A DNA stretch of 64,000 nucleotides from contig CAZHTC010000005.1 of assembly GCA_964535575.1 (NCBI GenBank), positions 168,096-232,095 on the forward strand. The letters are read 5' to 3'. The translations under genes were made by a program, and so were the position numbers. The stretch is from JAGPCK01 sp964535575. GTDB lineage: Bacteria; Bacteroidota; Bacteroidia; UKL13-3. Shown here in pieces: positions 53,416-62,117 of the stretch (the first letter of the stretch is position 1; each line of letters starts with the position of its first letter). The notes under the pieces are model-generated. The model was not told the origin of the DNA, did no database searches, and saw only the letters and a list, made by a program, of their open reading frames with translations.

Positions 53416-56400
53416 TTATTTGATTTTAGAAATTTTAAGGGTGATACCATCAGCAAAGTTGAGGAAATAGATGCCTTCAGGCAAATCGGAAACATCCACA
53501 GATTGTGAACCGGATGTTAACTTCACTTCTTTCACATTTTTGCCTATGATATTAGTAATAACCAATGTGGTGGCTTCCTTAATATCTTTTATGTACAATA
53601 CCTCTTTTACTGGATTGGGATAAACGGAAATGGTTGCATTCGGACCTGGAGTAATACCGGTGTACCATAAACCTACGTTGGTGGTTACCTGATTGCCCAC
53701 ACAACCTTCCTGATTCGTTTCGGTTACCGATACGCTTCCGGCACCTACATCGCCCCATTGCACCGAAATCACATTGGTTACACCTCCGCTTATCTGATTT
53801 CCTCCGGTTATCTGCCAGTTGTAGGTAGAACCGTTGGTAAATGATACCGAATAATTCGAAGTGCCGTTACGGGTGCCAAGTGTTGGTCCTAAAATACTGG
53901 ATAGGGTAGGCTTGGCTGCAACAGTTACATTCAATGTGGATGGAAGTGCTGCACAATTAGATACCGAGGCCGTAACTGAATAGGTACCTGAGTTGGCTGC
54001 TACTAAATTGGTAACAGTAGGATTTTGAACAAAGGATGTAAATCCATTTGGTCCGGTCCAGAAATAACTTGCATTTAAAATGGAAGTAGCTGTAAGGTTG
54101 AGGTCGCCTCCTTCGCAGGCGGGTCCGTTTTTACCAACGGTAGGCGAGTTGGGTTTTGGATTTACCACAGCCGAAATATTTACAGTGGGGGATGAGCATC
54201 CGTTCACCTTAGCCACTACCGAATAGTTTCCTTCGTTGGTTGCACTCGCATTGCTGATGCTTGGGTTTTGTAAAGTTGACGTGTATCCATTTGGCCCGGT
54301 CCATAAATAAGTAGCACCGGTAATATTGCTTGCCTGTAAATTAAGCGTGGCCCCCGAACAAACCGGACTATTATTACTTACATTGGGAGAATTGGGAATA
54401 TCATTTACTACAACACCAATGCTTCCGGCCGGAGAAGTAGCACAGTTGGGAATAGTTGCCGTTACCGAATAAGAACCCGAATTAGAAGGAGAAACATTGC
54501 TTACCACAGGATTTTGTAAAGTTGACGTAAATCCATTCGGGCCTGTCCAGGCATAAGTAGCACCTGATACAGGGGTAGCTTGTAACTGTAACGTGCTGCC
54601 AGAGCAAAGAGGTCCGTTGCTTGTTACAGTGGGTGTACTTGGTCCGGGATTGTAAACTACAGCAGTAGTTCCTGCATTTGAGGTTCCACATCCCGATACA
54701 GTAGCGGTTACACTATAATTACCTGCCATGCTTGCATTGAATGATGGCAATACCGGATTTTGATTGCTCGATGAAAATCCTGCGGGGCCGGTCCATGAGT
54801 AGGACGCTCCGGTAATAGTAGAAGCCGTTAACGAAAGGGTCTTTCCGTCACATATCGGTCCGTTGTTTCCTGCTGTTGGAGCCGATGGAAGTGAAGTAAT
54901 GGAAACCGATGTGCTTGCTGCCGATGAAGTGCCACATCCGCTCACGGTTACTGTACACGAATAAGTGCCTGCATTGGCCGAACTTACTCCGTTAATGGTT
55001 GGATTTTGCTGGTTTGAAGTAAAACTGTTTGGCCCGGTCCAGCTATAGCTTGCGTTGGTAGAATTAGATGCCGTGAGTTGCAGATTTTGTCCCTGACACA
55101 ACGGTCCGTTATTGCTCACACTTGGTGCTGCAGGTGCCGAACCAATAGACATGGTAGTTGACCCGGGTTGCGAAGCACAACCATTTACAATTACTCTCAC
55201 CGCATATACACCGGCATTGCTGGCAGTTACTGCTGTTACCACCGGATTTTGTGAAGTAGAGGTAAAGCTGCTTGGCCCGGTCCAGCTATATGAAGCACTG
55301 CTTACGGCAGCGGTGCTCAATTGTAAATCCTGACCCGTACATAAAGGACCGTTATTACTTGCCGATGGGGTACTTGGTACAGCATTTACGTTTACATTAA
55401 TGGTACTTTGTTGCGAAGTACACCCGCCCACCGAAACAGTAGCGCCATAGGTTCCTGCCATCGATGAATTCACATTTCGAAGGGTTGAATCCTGCTTGTT
55501 GCTTGCAAAACTGTTTGGCCCGGCCCAGCTAAAGGTACCTCCGGAAACAGGACTTGAAGTAAGCATAATCGAGTCTCCTGCACATACCGGGCTATTACTT
55601 CCGATACTTGGGGCAGCGGGTGTTGCAATTAAATTGGTACTATGGGTATCCACACAGGTCATAATCCAGCCAAGCTGTGTGGCGGTGAGCAATACATTGT
55701 AATTGCCCGCTGTTGAATAGGTTCGTGACGGATTTATAGAATAGGAACTTCCGTTGCCAAAATTCCAGTAATAAGAATTTTGTGCGGCATTAAAATATAC
55801 CCAACGGTTGTAGAAACCACTGGCAAAAATGGGAGAGCTGGAGTTTGAAAAATTGATCGTGCTGTTGTTGTCAACACAATTATTTGAAACAGTAAAATTG
55901 GCAGCAATGGTATACACCACATGAGGCATTAACACAAAATCGGCATTAAACTGTACGCTGCTCACATTTACGTTGTACGATCTTATCCAGTTATTCGAAA
56001 ATCTAACCGATGACAACCATTCGCCCCGTCCATTTCCTCCTCCGGTGGCGGTCCAGCTGTTGGCCACTACCGAAACATTATTGGTTGAACTGTTTTCAAT
56101 AGTAATAACATAAGGAGCATTGGTAGTATAAGCAGTACCGAATTGAGCTGTTTTTTTCAATACGCTCAGCAAACCACCCCCAAAGGTAGAGTCAATAGAA
56201 ACAGTAACCGAACGTACCGGTGTACCCTGAGGCATGGAGTCAGCTCCGGCATTATATAAATTGCACGTAACAGTTAGAGGTGTTGAAGCATTGGGAGCCC
56301 AGGCAAAAAAATCAAACCCCGAAATAGTAATATTTTGCGGAGCCGGATACCATTGAGCAAAGGCATTTCCGCTGGTGGAGGTGTTTACCACATTGATAGC

Positions 56401-56598
56401 CTGAAAAGCCGTGGCCTTATAATACGGGTAATAAACGGTGTCCTTGGAGCAATTGGTTGAGGCGTTACTATTTCCTCCTGCTCCGGGCACAATATTATTT
56501 ACCAGGTTCACCATGGATGGCTGCAAAGAATGCTGTGCCTTGGTTTTGTTAAGGCTTACCACAATGGCGGTAATAAGTAGAATGTATTTAAACTTCAT
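53416..56598 (-). CDS. T9SS-secreted adhesin-like protein with seven Ig/PKD repeats
   Basis: 1060 residues. Signal peptide at the N-terminus, a beta region (1-230), a PKD-type domain (about 230-320, SYYWNFGNGSSYSINPSRTY), then seven tandem repeats of about 81 residues (from about residue 325 to 890). Each repeat shows xNGPLCxGxxLxLxAs, YxWTGPNGFTSxxQNP and GxYSVTxxVxGC, the Ig-like/PKD profile with paired Cys. The C-terminal 85 residues form a T9SS type A sorting domain (ISVYPNPVKEVLYI ... PEGIYFLNF). Surface exposed; probably binds glycans or partner cells. Confidence 0.9.
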   Translation of the reverse strand: MKFKYILLITAIVVSLNKTKAQHSLQPSMVNLVNNIVPGAGGNSNASTNCSKDTVYYPYYKATAFQAINVVNTSTSGNAFAQWYPAPQNITISGFDFFAWAPNASTPLTVTCNLYNAGADSMPQGTPVRSVTVSIDSTFGGGLLSVLKKTAQFGTAYTTNAPYVITIENSSTNNVSVVANSWTATGGGNGRGEWLSSVRFSNNWIRSYNVNVSSVQFNADFVLMPHVVYTIAANFTVSNNCVDNNSTINFSNSSSPIFASGFYNRWVYFNAAQNSYYWNFGNGSSYSINPSRTYSTAGNYNVLLTATQLGWIMTCVDTHSTNLIATPAAPSIGSNSPVCAGDSIMLTSSPVSGGTFSWAGPNSFASNKQDSTLRNVNSSMAGTYGATVSVGGCTSQQSTINVNVNAVPSTPSASNNGPLCTGQDLQLSTAAVSSASYSWTGPSSFTSTSQNPVVTAVTASNAGVYAVRVIVNGCASQPGSTTMSIGSAPAAPSVSNNGPLCQGQNLQLTASNSTNASYSWTGPNSFTSNQQNPTINGVSSANAGTYSCTVTVSGCGTSSAASTSVSITSLPSAPTAGNNGPICDGKTLSLTASTITGASYSWTGPAGFSSSNQNPVLPSFNASMAGNYSVTATVSGCGTSNAGTTAVVYNPGPSTPTVTSNGPLCSGSTLQLQATPVSGATYAWTGPNGFTSTLQNPVVSNVSPSNSGSYSVTATIPNCATSPAGSIGVVVNDIPNSPNVSNNSPVCSGATLNLQASNITGATYLWTGPNGYTSTLQNPSISNASATNEGNYSVVAKVNGCSSPTVNISAVVNPKPNSPTVGKNGPACEGGDLNLTATSILNASYFWTGPNGFTSFVQNPTVTNLVAANSGTYSVTASVSNCAALPSTLNVTVAAKPTLSSILGPTLGTRNGTSNYSVSFTNGSTYNWQITGGNQISGGVTNVISVQWGDVGAGSVSVTETNQEGCVGNQVTTNVGLWYTGITPGPNATISVYPNPVKEVLYIKDIKEATTLVITNIIGKNVKEVKLTSGSQSVDVSDLPEGIYFLNFADGITLKISKIK

Positions 56599-56710
56599 AT
56601 CTCGTATGGTTTGATTGTATCAAAAATAAACAAATTCATTAAAAATCTGCTAATTGAATTCATGAAGAAGGAAATGTATTTTTGGCTGAAAAATTGCTCA
56701 ACCACAGCGA

Positions 56711-57112
56711 ATGAAAAAAGCAGGTCAGTTTTACGCAATAGTTATCTTATGTGTTTTGGCTACCAGTAGTTTAGCTCAAAATAAGGGAGATAAACCCTTA
56801 ATCGAACCCAAAGCTTCGGTCACCTTTAAGGATACCATTATTGAATTCGGGGTCATCACTCAGAGTGATTCTCTGGTGCAGGCGGTAGAGTTTAAAAACA
56901 CGGGCAAAGTGCCGTTTCATTTTTATGATGCCGTATCGGAATGCGGCTGTGCCACCATTGTTGTCCCAAAGACCGATTTTAAACCAGGTAAGAAAGGAAC
57001 TATTTTAATTATTTTTAAAAGCCCGTATATGGGTTCTATTGAAAAAAAGATAACTTTGGTTAGTAATGCCGGAATTCACTACCTTGTTTACCGGGCATAT
57101 ATAAAAGAATAA
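56711..57112 (+). CDS. DUF1573 exported protein
   Basis: 133 residues. Signal peptide (MKKAGQFYAIVILCVLATSSLAQ), then FKDTIIEFGVITQSDSLVQAVEFKN-type strands and the DUF1573 hallmark CGCATIVVPKTDF with KPGKKGTILI. An Ig-like beta-sandwich in the envelope; role unknown. First of six plus-strand genes that run without gaps over 10 nt to 61064. Confidence 0.85.
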   Translation: MKKAGQFYAIVILCVLATSSLAQNKGDKPLIEPKASVTFKDTIIEFGVITQSDSLVQAVEFKNTGKVPFHFYDAVSECGCATIVVPKTDFKPGKKGTILIIFKSPYMGSIEKKITLVSNAGIHYLVYRAYIKE

Positions 57113-57117
57113 TCCTT

Positions 57118-57483
57118 ATGAAAGTTAAAACTGCTGCTTTGTTTTTTTTATTGTTCCTTGGTTTGGGTTCCATGGCGCAGGACCGCAATGATGGAGGAAA
57201 AACTTACTATTATTACGATGACATTACACAGAAAAAAGTAAAGGAAATTTTTCACTATGTGGAGGTTCTTAAAATTTTCCCTAATAAACAAACGGGAGAA
57301 GAATACCTCGATACCATTATTAAAGTAAAACATGGCCCGTATTGTATGTATTACGAAAGCGGCCAGTTGATGAAATCGGGGTATTTTAAAAATAACACAC
57401 CCGATAGTGTATGGATTTTTTATGCTCAGGACGGGACCATAGAAAAAAGAGAACTTTACCGAAACGGAAAATTGATACAATGA
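57118..57483 (+). CDS. Exported MORN-like repeat protein
   Basis: 121 residues. Signal peptide MKVKTAALFFLLFLGLGSMAQ, then repeats of the MORN kind at the end: HGPYCMYYESGQLMKSGYFK, NTPDSVWIFYAQDGTIEKRE and LYRNGKLIQ. Such exported repeat proteins are common in Bacteroidota and of unclear function. Its stop overlaps the next ATG (ATGA). Confidence 0.8.
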   Translation: MKVKTAALFFLLFLGLGSMAQDRNDGGKTYYYYDDITQKKVKEIFHYVEVLKIFPNKQTGEEYLDTIIKVKHGPYCMYYESGQLMKSGYFKNNTPDSVWIFYAQDGTIEKRELYRNGKLIQ

Positions 57484-57944
57484 GGATAGTAAGTTTAGTA
57501 TGTATGCTGGTGATTGGTTTGGCTGTATATGCACAGGATACCACCCGTGTTGCCAAACCCCGGGTAAAAAGCAAAGGAGATATTTGGGCAGGCGATTCGG
57601 TAACCATAACCGTACCTGCCAACGGAAATACCAAGGAGTTTGAGGGGATTGAACTTTACATCAAAACACGATTTCAGGCAGTGCCGCTTACCTGGGATTC
57701 GGTAACCGGTGAAGGATTTTATGAATATACCTACACCGTTGGCGATTTTGATGCGAAACCGCTTCCTGCCGATTACAGCAATACCAAAGTGCGCATTATT
57801 TCAATTAAGAATTTCCGCGAAAAGGAAACCAATAAAATGATGACCGTTTTCTTTTGTCAGGGGCGTAGGCCAAATGAAATTATTTGGGTTTACGTGGAAA
57901 AAGCTTTTTTTGCGGGTGAAATTATTTTGCCCACCGCACCATGA
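57480..57944 (+). CDS. Exported protein of unknown function
   Basis: The ATG at 57480 opens a signal peptide (MRIVSLVCMLVIGLAVYAQ), giving 154 residues; an upstream open frame to 57411 is in the coding region of the previous gene and is not used. The mature part has strand phrases such as GDSVTITVPANGNTKEFEGI and RRPNEIIWVYVEKAFFAGEI. No known family. The last bases overlap polX-like gene by 4 nt. Confidence 0.75.
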   Translation: MRIVSLVCMLVIGLAVYAQDTTRVAKPRVKSKGDIWAGDSVTITVPANGNTKEFEGIELYIKTRFQAVPLTWDSVTGEGFYEYTYTVGDFDAKPLPADYSNTKVRIISIKNFREKETNKMMTVFFCQGRRPNEIIWVYVEKAFFAGEIILPTAP

Positions 57945-59599
57945 CCAATGATGAAATTTCTGAAATCATAAAACTTTATGCGCGTCTTTACGAATTGCAT
58001 GGAGGAAATCCGTTTAAAATAAAGTCGTACAACGCGGCCTCGTTTAAAATTGACAAAACTGCGGTGCCATTAGTCGGCAAATCGGAAGAGGAACTGGAGC
58101 AATTAGACGGAATAGGAAAAAGTTTAGCATCTAAAATTTACGAAATTAATGCTACGGGCTCGTTTGAAGAGTTGAACGATTTGCTGCAGGAAACACCCGA
58201 GGGGGTTTTACAAATTTTGCAGATAAAAGGGCTGGGTCCTAAAAAAGTTCAGGTAATTTGGAAAGAACTCGGGATTGAAAGCATCGGGGAATTACTTTAT
58301 GCCTGCCACGAAAACCGCCTGGCACAGGCTAAAGGATTTGGGCTCAAAACTCAGGAAGCCGTTATTAAAAGTATTGAATTTGCAACGGCCAATGCACATA
58401 AATTTCATTATGCTACCGTAGAGCAAAAGGCGAAGGAGTTGTTAACCGAATTAACTAAACTTCCACAGGTAAGCAAGGTGTCGTTTACCGGAGCTTTGCG
58501 CAGAAAATGTGAGGTATTGGATGAACTGGAATTTGTGGTGGCAGGTGAGGATGTTGTTTCCATACTGGGGCAAAGCAATTTGTTGGAAAATTTCAGGATG
58601 GAAGAAGAATTTATTATTGGAAAAGTTGCTTCAGTTCCTGTAAAAATTTATACGTGTAAGGAAGCAGAATTTGCCGTTAAACTTTTTACCACCACTTCCA
58701 CACCCGAACACCTGAATTTGCTTCCATCTGTTAATTTGTCGGGGTCCTATGCAAATGAGGAAGATATTTACAGCAGCATCGCACTCCCTTTTATAGTTCC
58801 TGAATTGCGTGAAGGCACCAGGGAAGTTAATCTGGCTGAATCAAATCAGTTACCCCGGCTCATTGAATTAAGTGATTTGAGAGGAAGTTTACATAACCAC
58901 AGTACCTGGAGTGACGGATTAAACACGTTGGAAGAAATGGCTTTGGCCTGTCGCAATATGAACCTCGAATATTTTGGTATTTGCGATCACTCAAAAACCG
59001 CTTTTTACGCCAGTGGGTTAAAAGAAGAGCAGATTATAGCGCAGCATAAGGAGATAGACGAGCTGAATAAAAAATTAGCTCCGTTTAAAATTTTTAAAGG
59101 AATTGAATCAGATATTCTGGGCGATGGCTCGCTTGATTACAGCGGGGAAGTGTTGGCAACTTTTGATTTTGTGGTGGCCTCGGTACATTCCAATTTAAAA
59201 ATGACTTTGGAAAAAGCCATGAGCCGTCTGTTGCCTGCCATCGAAAATCCGTACACCACTATTTTAGGGCATCCTACCGGAAGGTTATTACTGGTGCGCG
59301 AAGGTTACCCGGTTGACCACAAAAAAATGATTGATGCCTGTGCGGCCAACGGGGTGGTTATTGAATTAAATGCGCATCCCTACCGCCTCGATCTGGATTG
59401 GCGATGGATTGATTACGCCCTGAGCAAAGGGGTGAAAATTTCCATTAACCCCGATGCACATAATACCGATGGATTTCATGACATGTACTACGGGATATGT
59501 GTAGCCCGAAAAGGATTTTTAACCAAAGAAATGTGTTTTAATGCCATGAATCTGGATGAAATTTCAGCGTACTTTGCCCAACGAAAGGCGCGGATTTGA
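57941..59599 (+). CDS. PolX-type protein with PHP exonuclease, altered polymerase site
   Basis: 552 residues. N-terminal helix-hairpin-helix and 8-kDa-like domain (FKIKSYNAASFKIDKTA, GIGKSLASKIYEI, LQIKGLGPKKVQVIW), a Pol beta-like palm (TGALRRKCEVLDELEFVVAG), and a C-terminal PHP nuclease (LHNHSTWSDG, GICDHSKTAF, GIESDILGDG, VASVHSN, GHPTGRL, LNAHPYRLDLDW, NPDAHNTDGFHDM). Active PolX proteins carry DxD in RRxxExVxDID; here it is ELE (E195, E197), so polymerase activity is doubtful while the PHP site looks intact. A base-excision or end-processing nuclease role is likely. Confidence 0.9.
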   Translation: MTNDEISEIIKLYARLYELHGGNPFKIKSYNAASFKIDKTAVPLVGKSEEELEQLDGIGKSLASKIYEINATGSFEELNDLLQETPEGVLQILQIKGLGPKKVQVIWKELGIESIGELLYACHENRLAQAKGFGLKTQEAVIKSIEFATANAHKFHYATVEQKAKELLTELTKLPQVSKVSFTGALRRKCEVLDELEFVVAGEDVVSILGQSNLLENFRMEEEFIIGKVASVPVKIYTCKEAEFAVKLFTTTSTPEHLNLLPSVNLSGSYANEEDIYSSIALPFIVPELREGTREVNLAESNQLPRLIELSDLRGSLHNHSTWSDGLNTLEEMALACRNMNLEYFGICDHSKTAFYASGLKEEQIIAQHKEIDELNKKLAPFKIFKGIESDILGDGSLDYSGEVLATFDFVVASVHSNLKMTLEKAMSRLLPAIENPYTTILGHPTGRLLLVREGYPVDHKKMIDACAANGVVIELNAHPYRLDLDWRWIDYALSKGVKISINPDAHNTDGFHDMYYGICVARKGFLTKEMCFNAMNLDEISAYFAQRKARI

Positions 59600-60570
59600 A
59601 AATACTCATTATACGTTTCAGCTCCATTGGAGATATTGTACTCACCACACCGGTTATCAGGTGTATCAAACAACAATTGCCCGGGGCGGAAATACATTAC
59701 CTTACCAAACCTCAGTTTAAAGATTTGGTGTTAAATAATCCCTATGTGTCGCGTGTGCATGTGCTCCCCGACAATTTTGGGCAAATGACAGCAGACCTGA
59801 AAGCGGAAAAGTTTGACTATATTATCGATTTGCATCATAATCTTCGTACGTTACGGCTTCAGTTTTTATTGCAAAAAAAGTTTCACCGTTTTGATAAACT
59901 CAATTTTAAAAAGTGGTTGTTGGTTAATTTTAAAGTTAATTTACTTCCGCAGGTTCATATTGTAGAGCGGTATTTAAAAACGGTTGAGTTTCTTGGAGTA
60001 AAAAACGATGGAGAGGGGTTGGATTACTTTATTCCGGAAAAGGATGAGTTAAAAACTTTGAACGGATTTTCACTGCAGCAGCCTTTTGTGGCTTTTGTGA
60101 TAGGGGCAACCCATTTCACCAAACGAATGCCCAATGAAAAAATCAGTTCGCTTTGCGGCAAAATAAATTTACCGGTTTTTTTAATTGGAGGCAAGGCAGA
60201 AGAAAAGGATGGAGAAACCATTGCTATGGCCACCGGAAATCATGTACACAATACCTGCGGTAAATTAAATCTGAATCAATCGGCCTCGCTGGTAAAACAG
60301 GCTGCTTATGTGATAAGTCACGATACCGGCCTTATGCATATTGCTGCGGCATTTAAACAACCTGTTATCTCTCTTTGGGGAAATACTATTCCTGAGTTTG
60401 GGATGTATCCATATTACGGAAACCATAAAGTAAAAAACCTTATTTCGGAAGTAGCCGGTTTAAGTTGCCGTCCCTGCTCAAAAATAGGTTCTTCTCAATG
60501 CCCCAAGGCGCATTTCGATTGTATGAAAAAGCAAAACGAGGAGACCATTCTTAATTTTATTCAGGGATAA
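59596..60570 (+). CDS. Glycosyltransferase family 9 (heptosyltransferase-like)
   Basis: 324 residues, start TTG overlapping the previous stop (TTGA). N-terminal KILIIRFSSIGDIVLTTPVI is typical, and the GT-B acceptor end has SHDTGLMHIAAAFKQPVISLWG. A Cys cluster CRPCSKIGSSQCPKAHFDC lies at the end. The family adds heptose to lipopolysaccharide, which fits hldD in the window; acceptor unknown. Confidence 0.9.
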   Translation: MKILIIRFSSIGDIVLTTPVIRCIKQQLPGAEIHYLTKPQFKDLVLNNPYVSRVHVLPDNFGQMTADLKAEKFDYIIDLHHNLRTLRLQFLLQKKFHRFDKLNFKKWLLVNFKVNLLPQVHIVERYLKTVEFLGVKNDGEGLDYFIPEKDELKTLNGFSLQQPFVAFVIGATHFTKRMPNEKISSLCGKINLPVFLIGGKAEEKDGETIAMATGNHVHNTCGKLNLNQSASLVKQAAYVISHDTGLMHIAAAFKQPVISLWGNTIPEFGMYPYYGNHKVKNLISEVAGLSCRPCSKIGSSQCPKAHFDCMKKQNEETILNFIQG

Positions 60571-60575
60571 CGTTT

Positions 60576-61064
60576 ATGTCTGTATTCACGCTGCGCCCCA
60601 TACAGCTTTCCGATAATATGCCGTTGGCTGCCATTATCCGCTCGTCTATTGAAGAGCTTGATTTACCAACGGAAGGCACTGCGCACAGCGACCCTACCAC
60701 CAACGATCTGTTTTCTTTGTTTCAAACACCAGGCTCCTGCTATTGGGTAGCCGAAAAGGAGGGAAGGGTGCTGGGAGGTTGTGGTATTTATCCATCCAAT
60801 GGGTTGCCTGGCGGATATGGCGAACTGGTGCGTTTTTTTCTGGCTCCGGCTGCCAGGGGTAAGGGAATTGGTTTTGCGTTAATGAATAAATCTTTTCAAT
60901 CGGCCATGGAAATGGGCTACACCCACTGTTACCTCGAATCGTTTCCCGACATGAAAGAAGCCATAACCATGTACGAACGAAATGGGTTTGAGCGGCTCAC
61001 AGCACCCTTAGGAAACACCGGACATTTTTCCTGCAATGTGTGGATGGTGAAGGAACTGCAATAA
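60576..61064 (+). CDS. GNAT family N-acetyltransferase
   Basis: 162 residues with acetyl-CoA motif A FFLAPAARGKGIGFALMNKS and a C-terminal CYLESF...MYERNGFERL typical of ribosomal or small-molecule acetyltransferases. Substrate unknown. It is the last gene of the plus-strand run; the accessory-looking region begins after it. Confidence 0.85.
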   Translation: MSVFTLRPIQLSDNMPLAAIIRSSIEELDLPTEGTAHSDPTTNDLFSLFQTPGSCYWVAEKEGRVLGGCGIYPSNGLPGGYGELVRFFLAPAARGKGIGFALMNKSFQSAMEMGYTHCYLESFPDMKEAITMYERNGFERLTAPLGNTGHFSCNVWMVKELQ

Positions 61065-61280
61065 CGAAATAGGCTTTGTGCAGGTGTGGGATTAGAATTC
61101 CGTCCGCCCATAACGTCAAACCTAATTTTGTTTTATTGTTGATTGTTATTTCTGTTGCTTAATTGAATTCCGTCAAGCTGGAACAAAAGCTAAATTGTAT
61201 TCTTCTGCCGATTGCTCTTCCGCCTAGCCACACTTGCACAAAACCTCTTGTTATCTGCATACGGTCTTGCAATCTTTTTG
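61065..61280. other. Gene-free boundary stretch
   Basis: 216 nt between convergent genes, with a change to a different base texture. The 10-mer GAATTCCGTC occurs at 61095-61104 and 61165-61174, 60 nt apart, possibly marking a former insertion point. An 80-codon open frame on the plus strand here lacks coding character. Confidence 0.5.
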
Positions 61281-61811
61281 TCATGAATTCATACCTTGTG
61301 TTAGTAACTCAATTTTCCTGTCAATGTCACCACTCTTTACGTGAAAGTCATTTAAAAAATCATCCTTTCTATAAAGTTCTTTCTGCAATTTCAAGTAGTC
61401 AATAGCTTTTCTAGAGTCACCATTCTTTTCGTGAATTATGTACAGATAATTATAAGCAGAACCTAAATCGAAGCCTATTTTTTTAAATCCCATTGCCTCA
61501 ATTTTCTCAAGTCTTTGTTTCAAGGATGTCAGGTCATTATTCTCAATAAAATTGTCGGCTAATTCAAGTACTACAGATGGATACATGGCGATTGCATGTT
61601 CATGTTTAGGATTTGAATCGAGAACGGAGTCAAGAAGTTGCAAAGCTGTTGCTTGGTTACGAAGTGAATTTTGAGTAACGGCAAGCAAAACTTTTATGTC
61701 ATTATTTTGTGGATATTTTGAATAGAGATGATTTAGCACTTTGTCAGCTTCGTCTATTTGCCAATTGTCAATCAATTTAGAAGCCTCTTTCAACTCTTTT
61801 TTTAAACTCAT
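61281..61811 (-). CDS. Helical TPR-like cytoplasmic protein
   Basis: 176 residues, no signal peptide. Begins MSLKKELKEASKLIDNWQID and continues with helix pairs having TPR spacing (NDIKVLLAVTQNSLRNQATA, EHAIAMYPSVVLELADNF, GSAYNYLYIIHEKNGDSRKA). Hypothetical; could bind another protein. First of three minus-strand genes each preceded by a GTTAG core and associated with repeats. Confidence 0.7.
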   Translation of the reverse strand: MSLKKELKEASKLIDNWQIDEADKVLNHLYSKYPQNNDIKVLLAVTQNSLRNQATALQLLDSVLDSNPKHEHAIAMYPSVVLELADNFIENNDLTSLKQRLEKIEAMGFKKIGFDLGSAYNYLYIIHEKNGDSRKAIDYLKLQKELYRKDDFLNDFHVKSGDIDRKIELLTQGMNS

Positions 61812-61866
61812 AGCGGGTTAATTTGTTGCAGCTAACTCGTCTATTGTCGCAACTAAGTTACGAAAG

Positions 61867-62039
61867 TTTCCCAACTGGTACTCGTTTGCAACGAGTACCT
61901 ACTTTTTTGCGTTTCTAGCAAAGGCAGACAAGTGTAAAGCTTTCTCTCCTTTCATGCATTTATAACGCCTCTACTCATAAGACAAAAATAATATTTGCTT
62001 TTTGAAACTACTAATTTGGGTTACTGGTGCTCGTTGCAA
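61867..62039. repeat. Direct repeat copy A (173 bp)
   Basis: Near-identical to 63064-63255, same orientation. It holds an inner palindrome with arms GGTACTCGTT and AACGAGTACC (61877-61899, loop TGC), the block TGCATTTATAACGCCTCTAC, and ends CTCGTTGCAA. It lies just after the stop of the cytochrome gene, read in gene direction, and before the start of the TPR-like gene. Confidence 0.85.
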
Positions 62040-62069
62040 CTTAGCGCCCGCCCCACCCAATGCGGGGTA

Positions 62070-62093
62070 CCCTATCGAGGAAACTCGGTAGGG
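62070..62093. repeat. Hairpin with 10-bp stem and 4-nt loop
   Basis: CCCTATCGAG (62070-62079) pairs with CTCGGTAGGG (62084-62093) with one G-T, loop GAAA on the plus strand. It sits between the cytochrome stop codon and repeat copy A. No U-tract follows, so not a standard terminator. Confidence 0.6.
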
Positions 62094-62117
62094 CCGTCTA
62101 CTCGATTACCTGCCGTT

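Noticed and set aside
61163..61405. Plus-strand open frame of 80 codons
   Set aside because: It overlaps the minus-strand TPR-like gene; composition is random and no start signal is seen.
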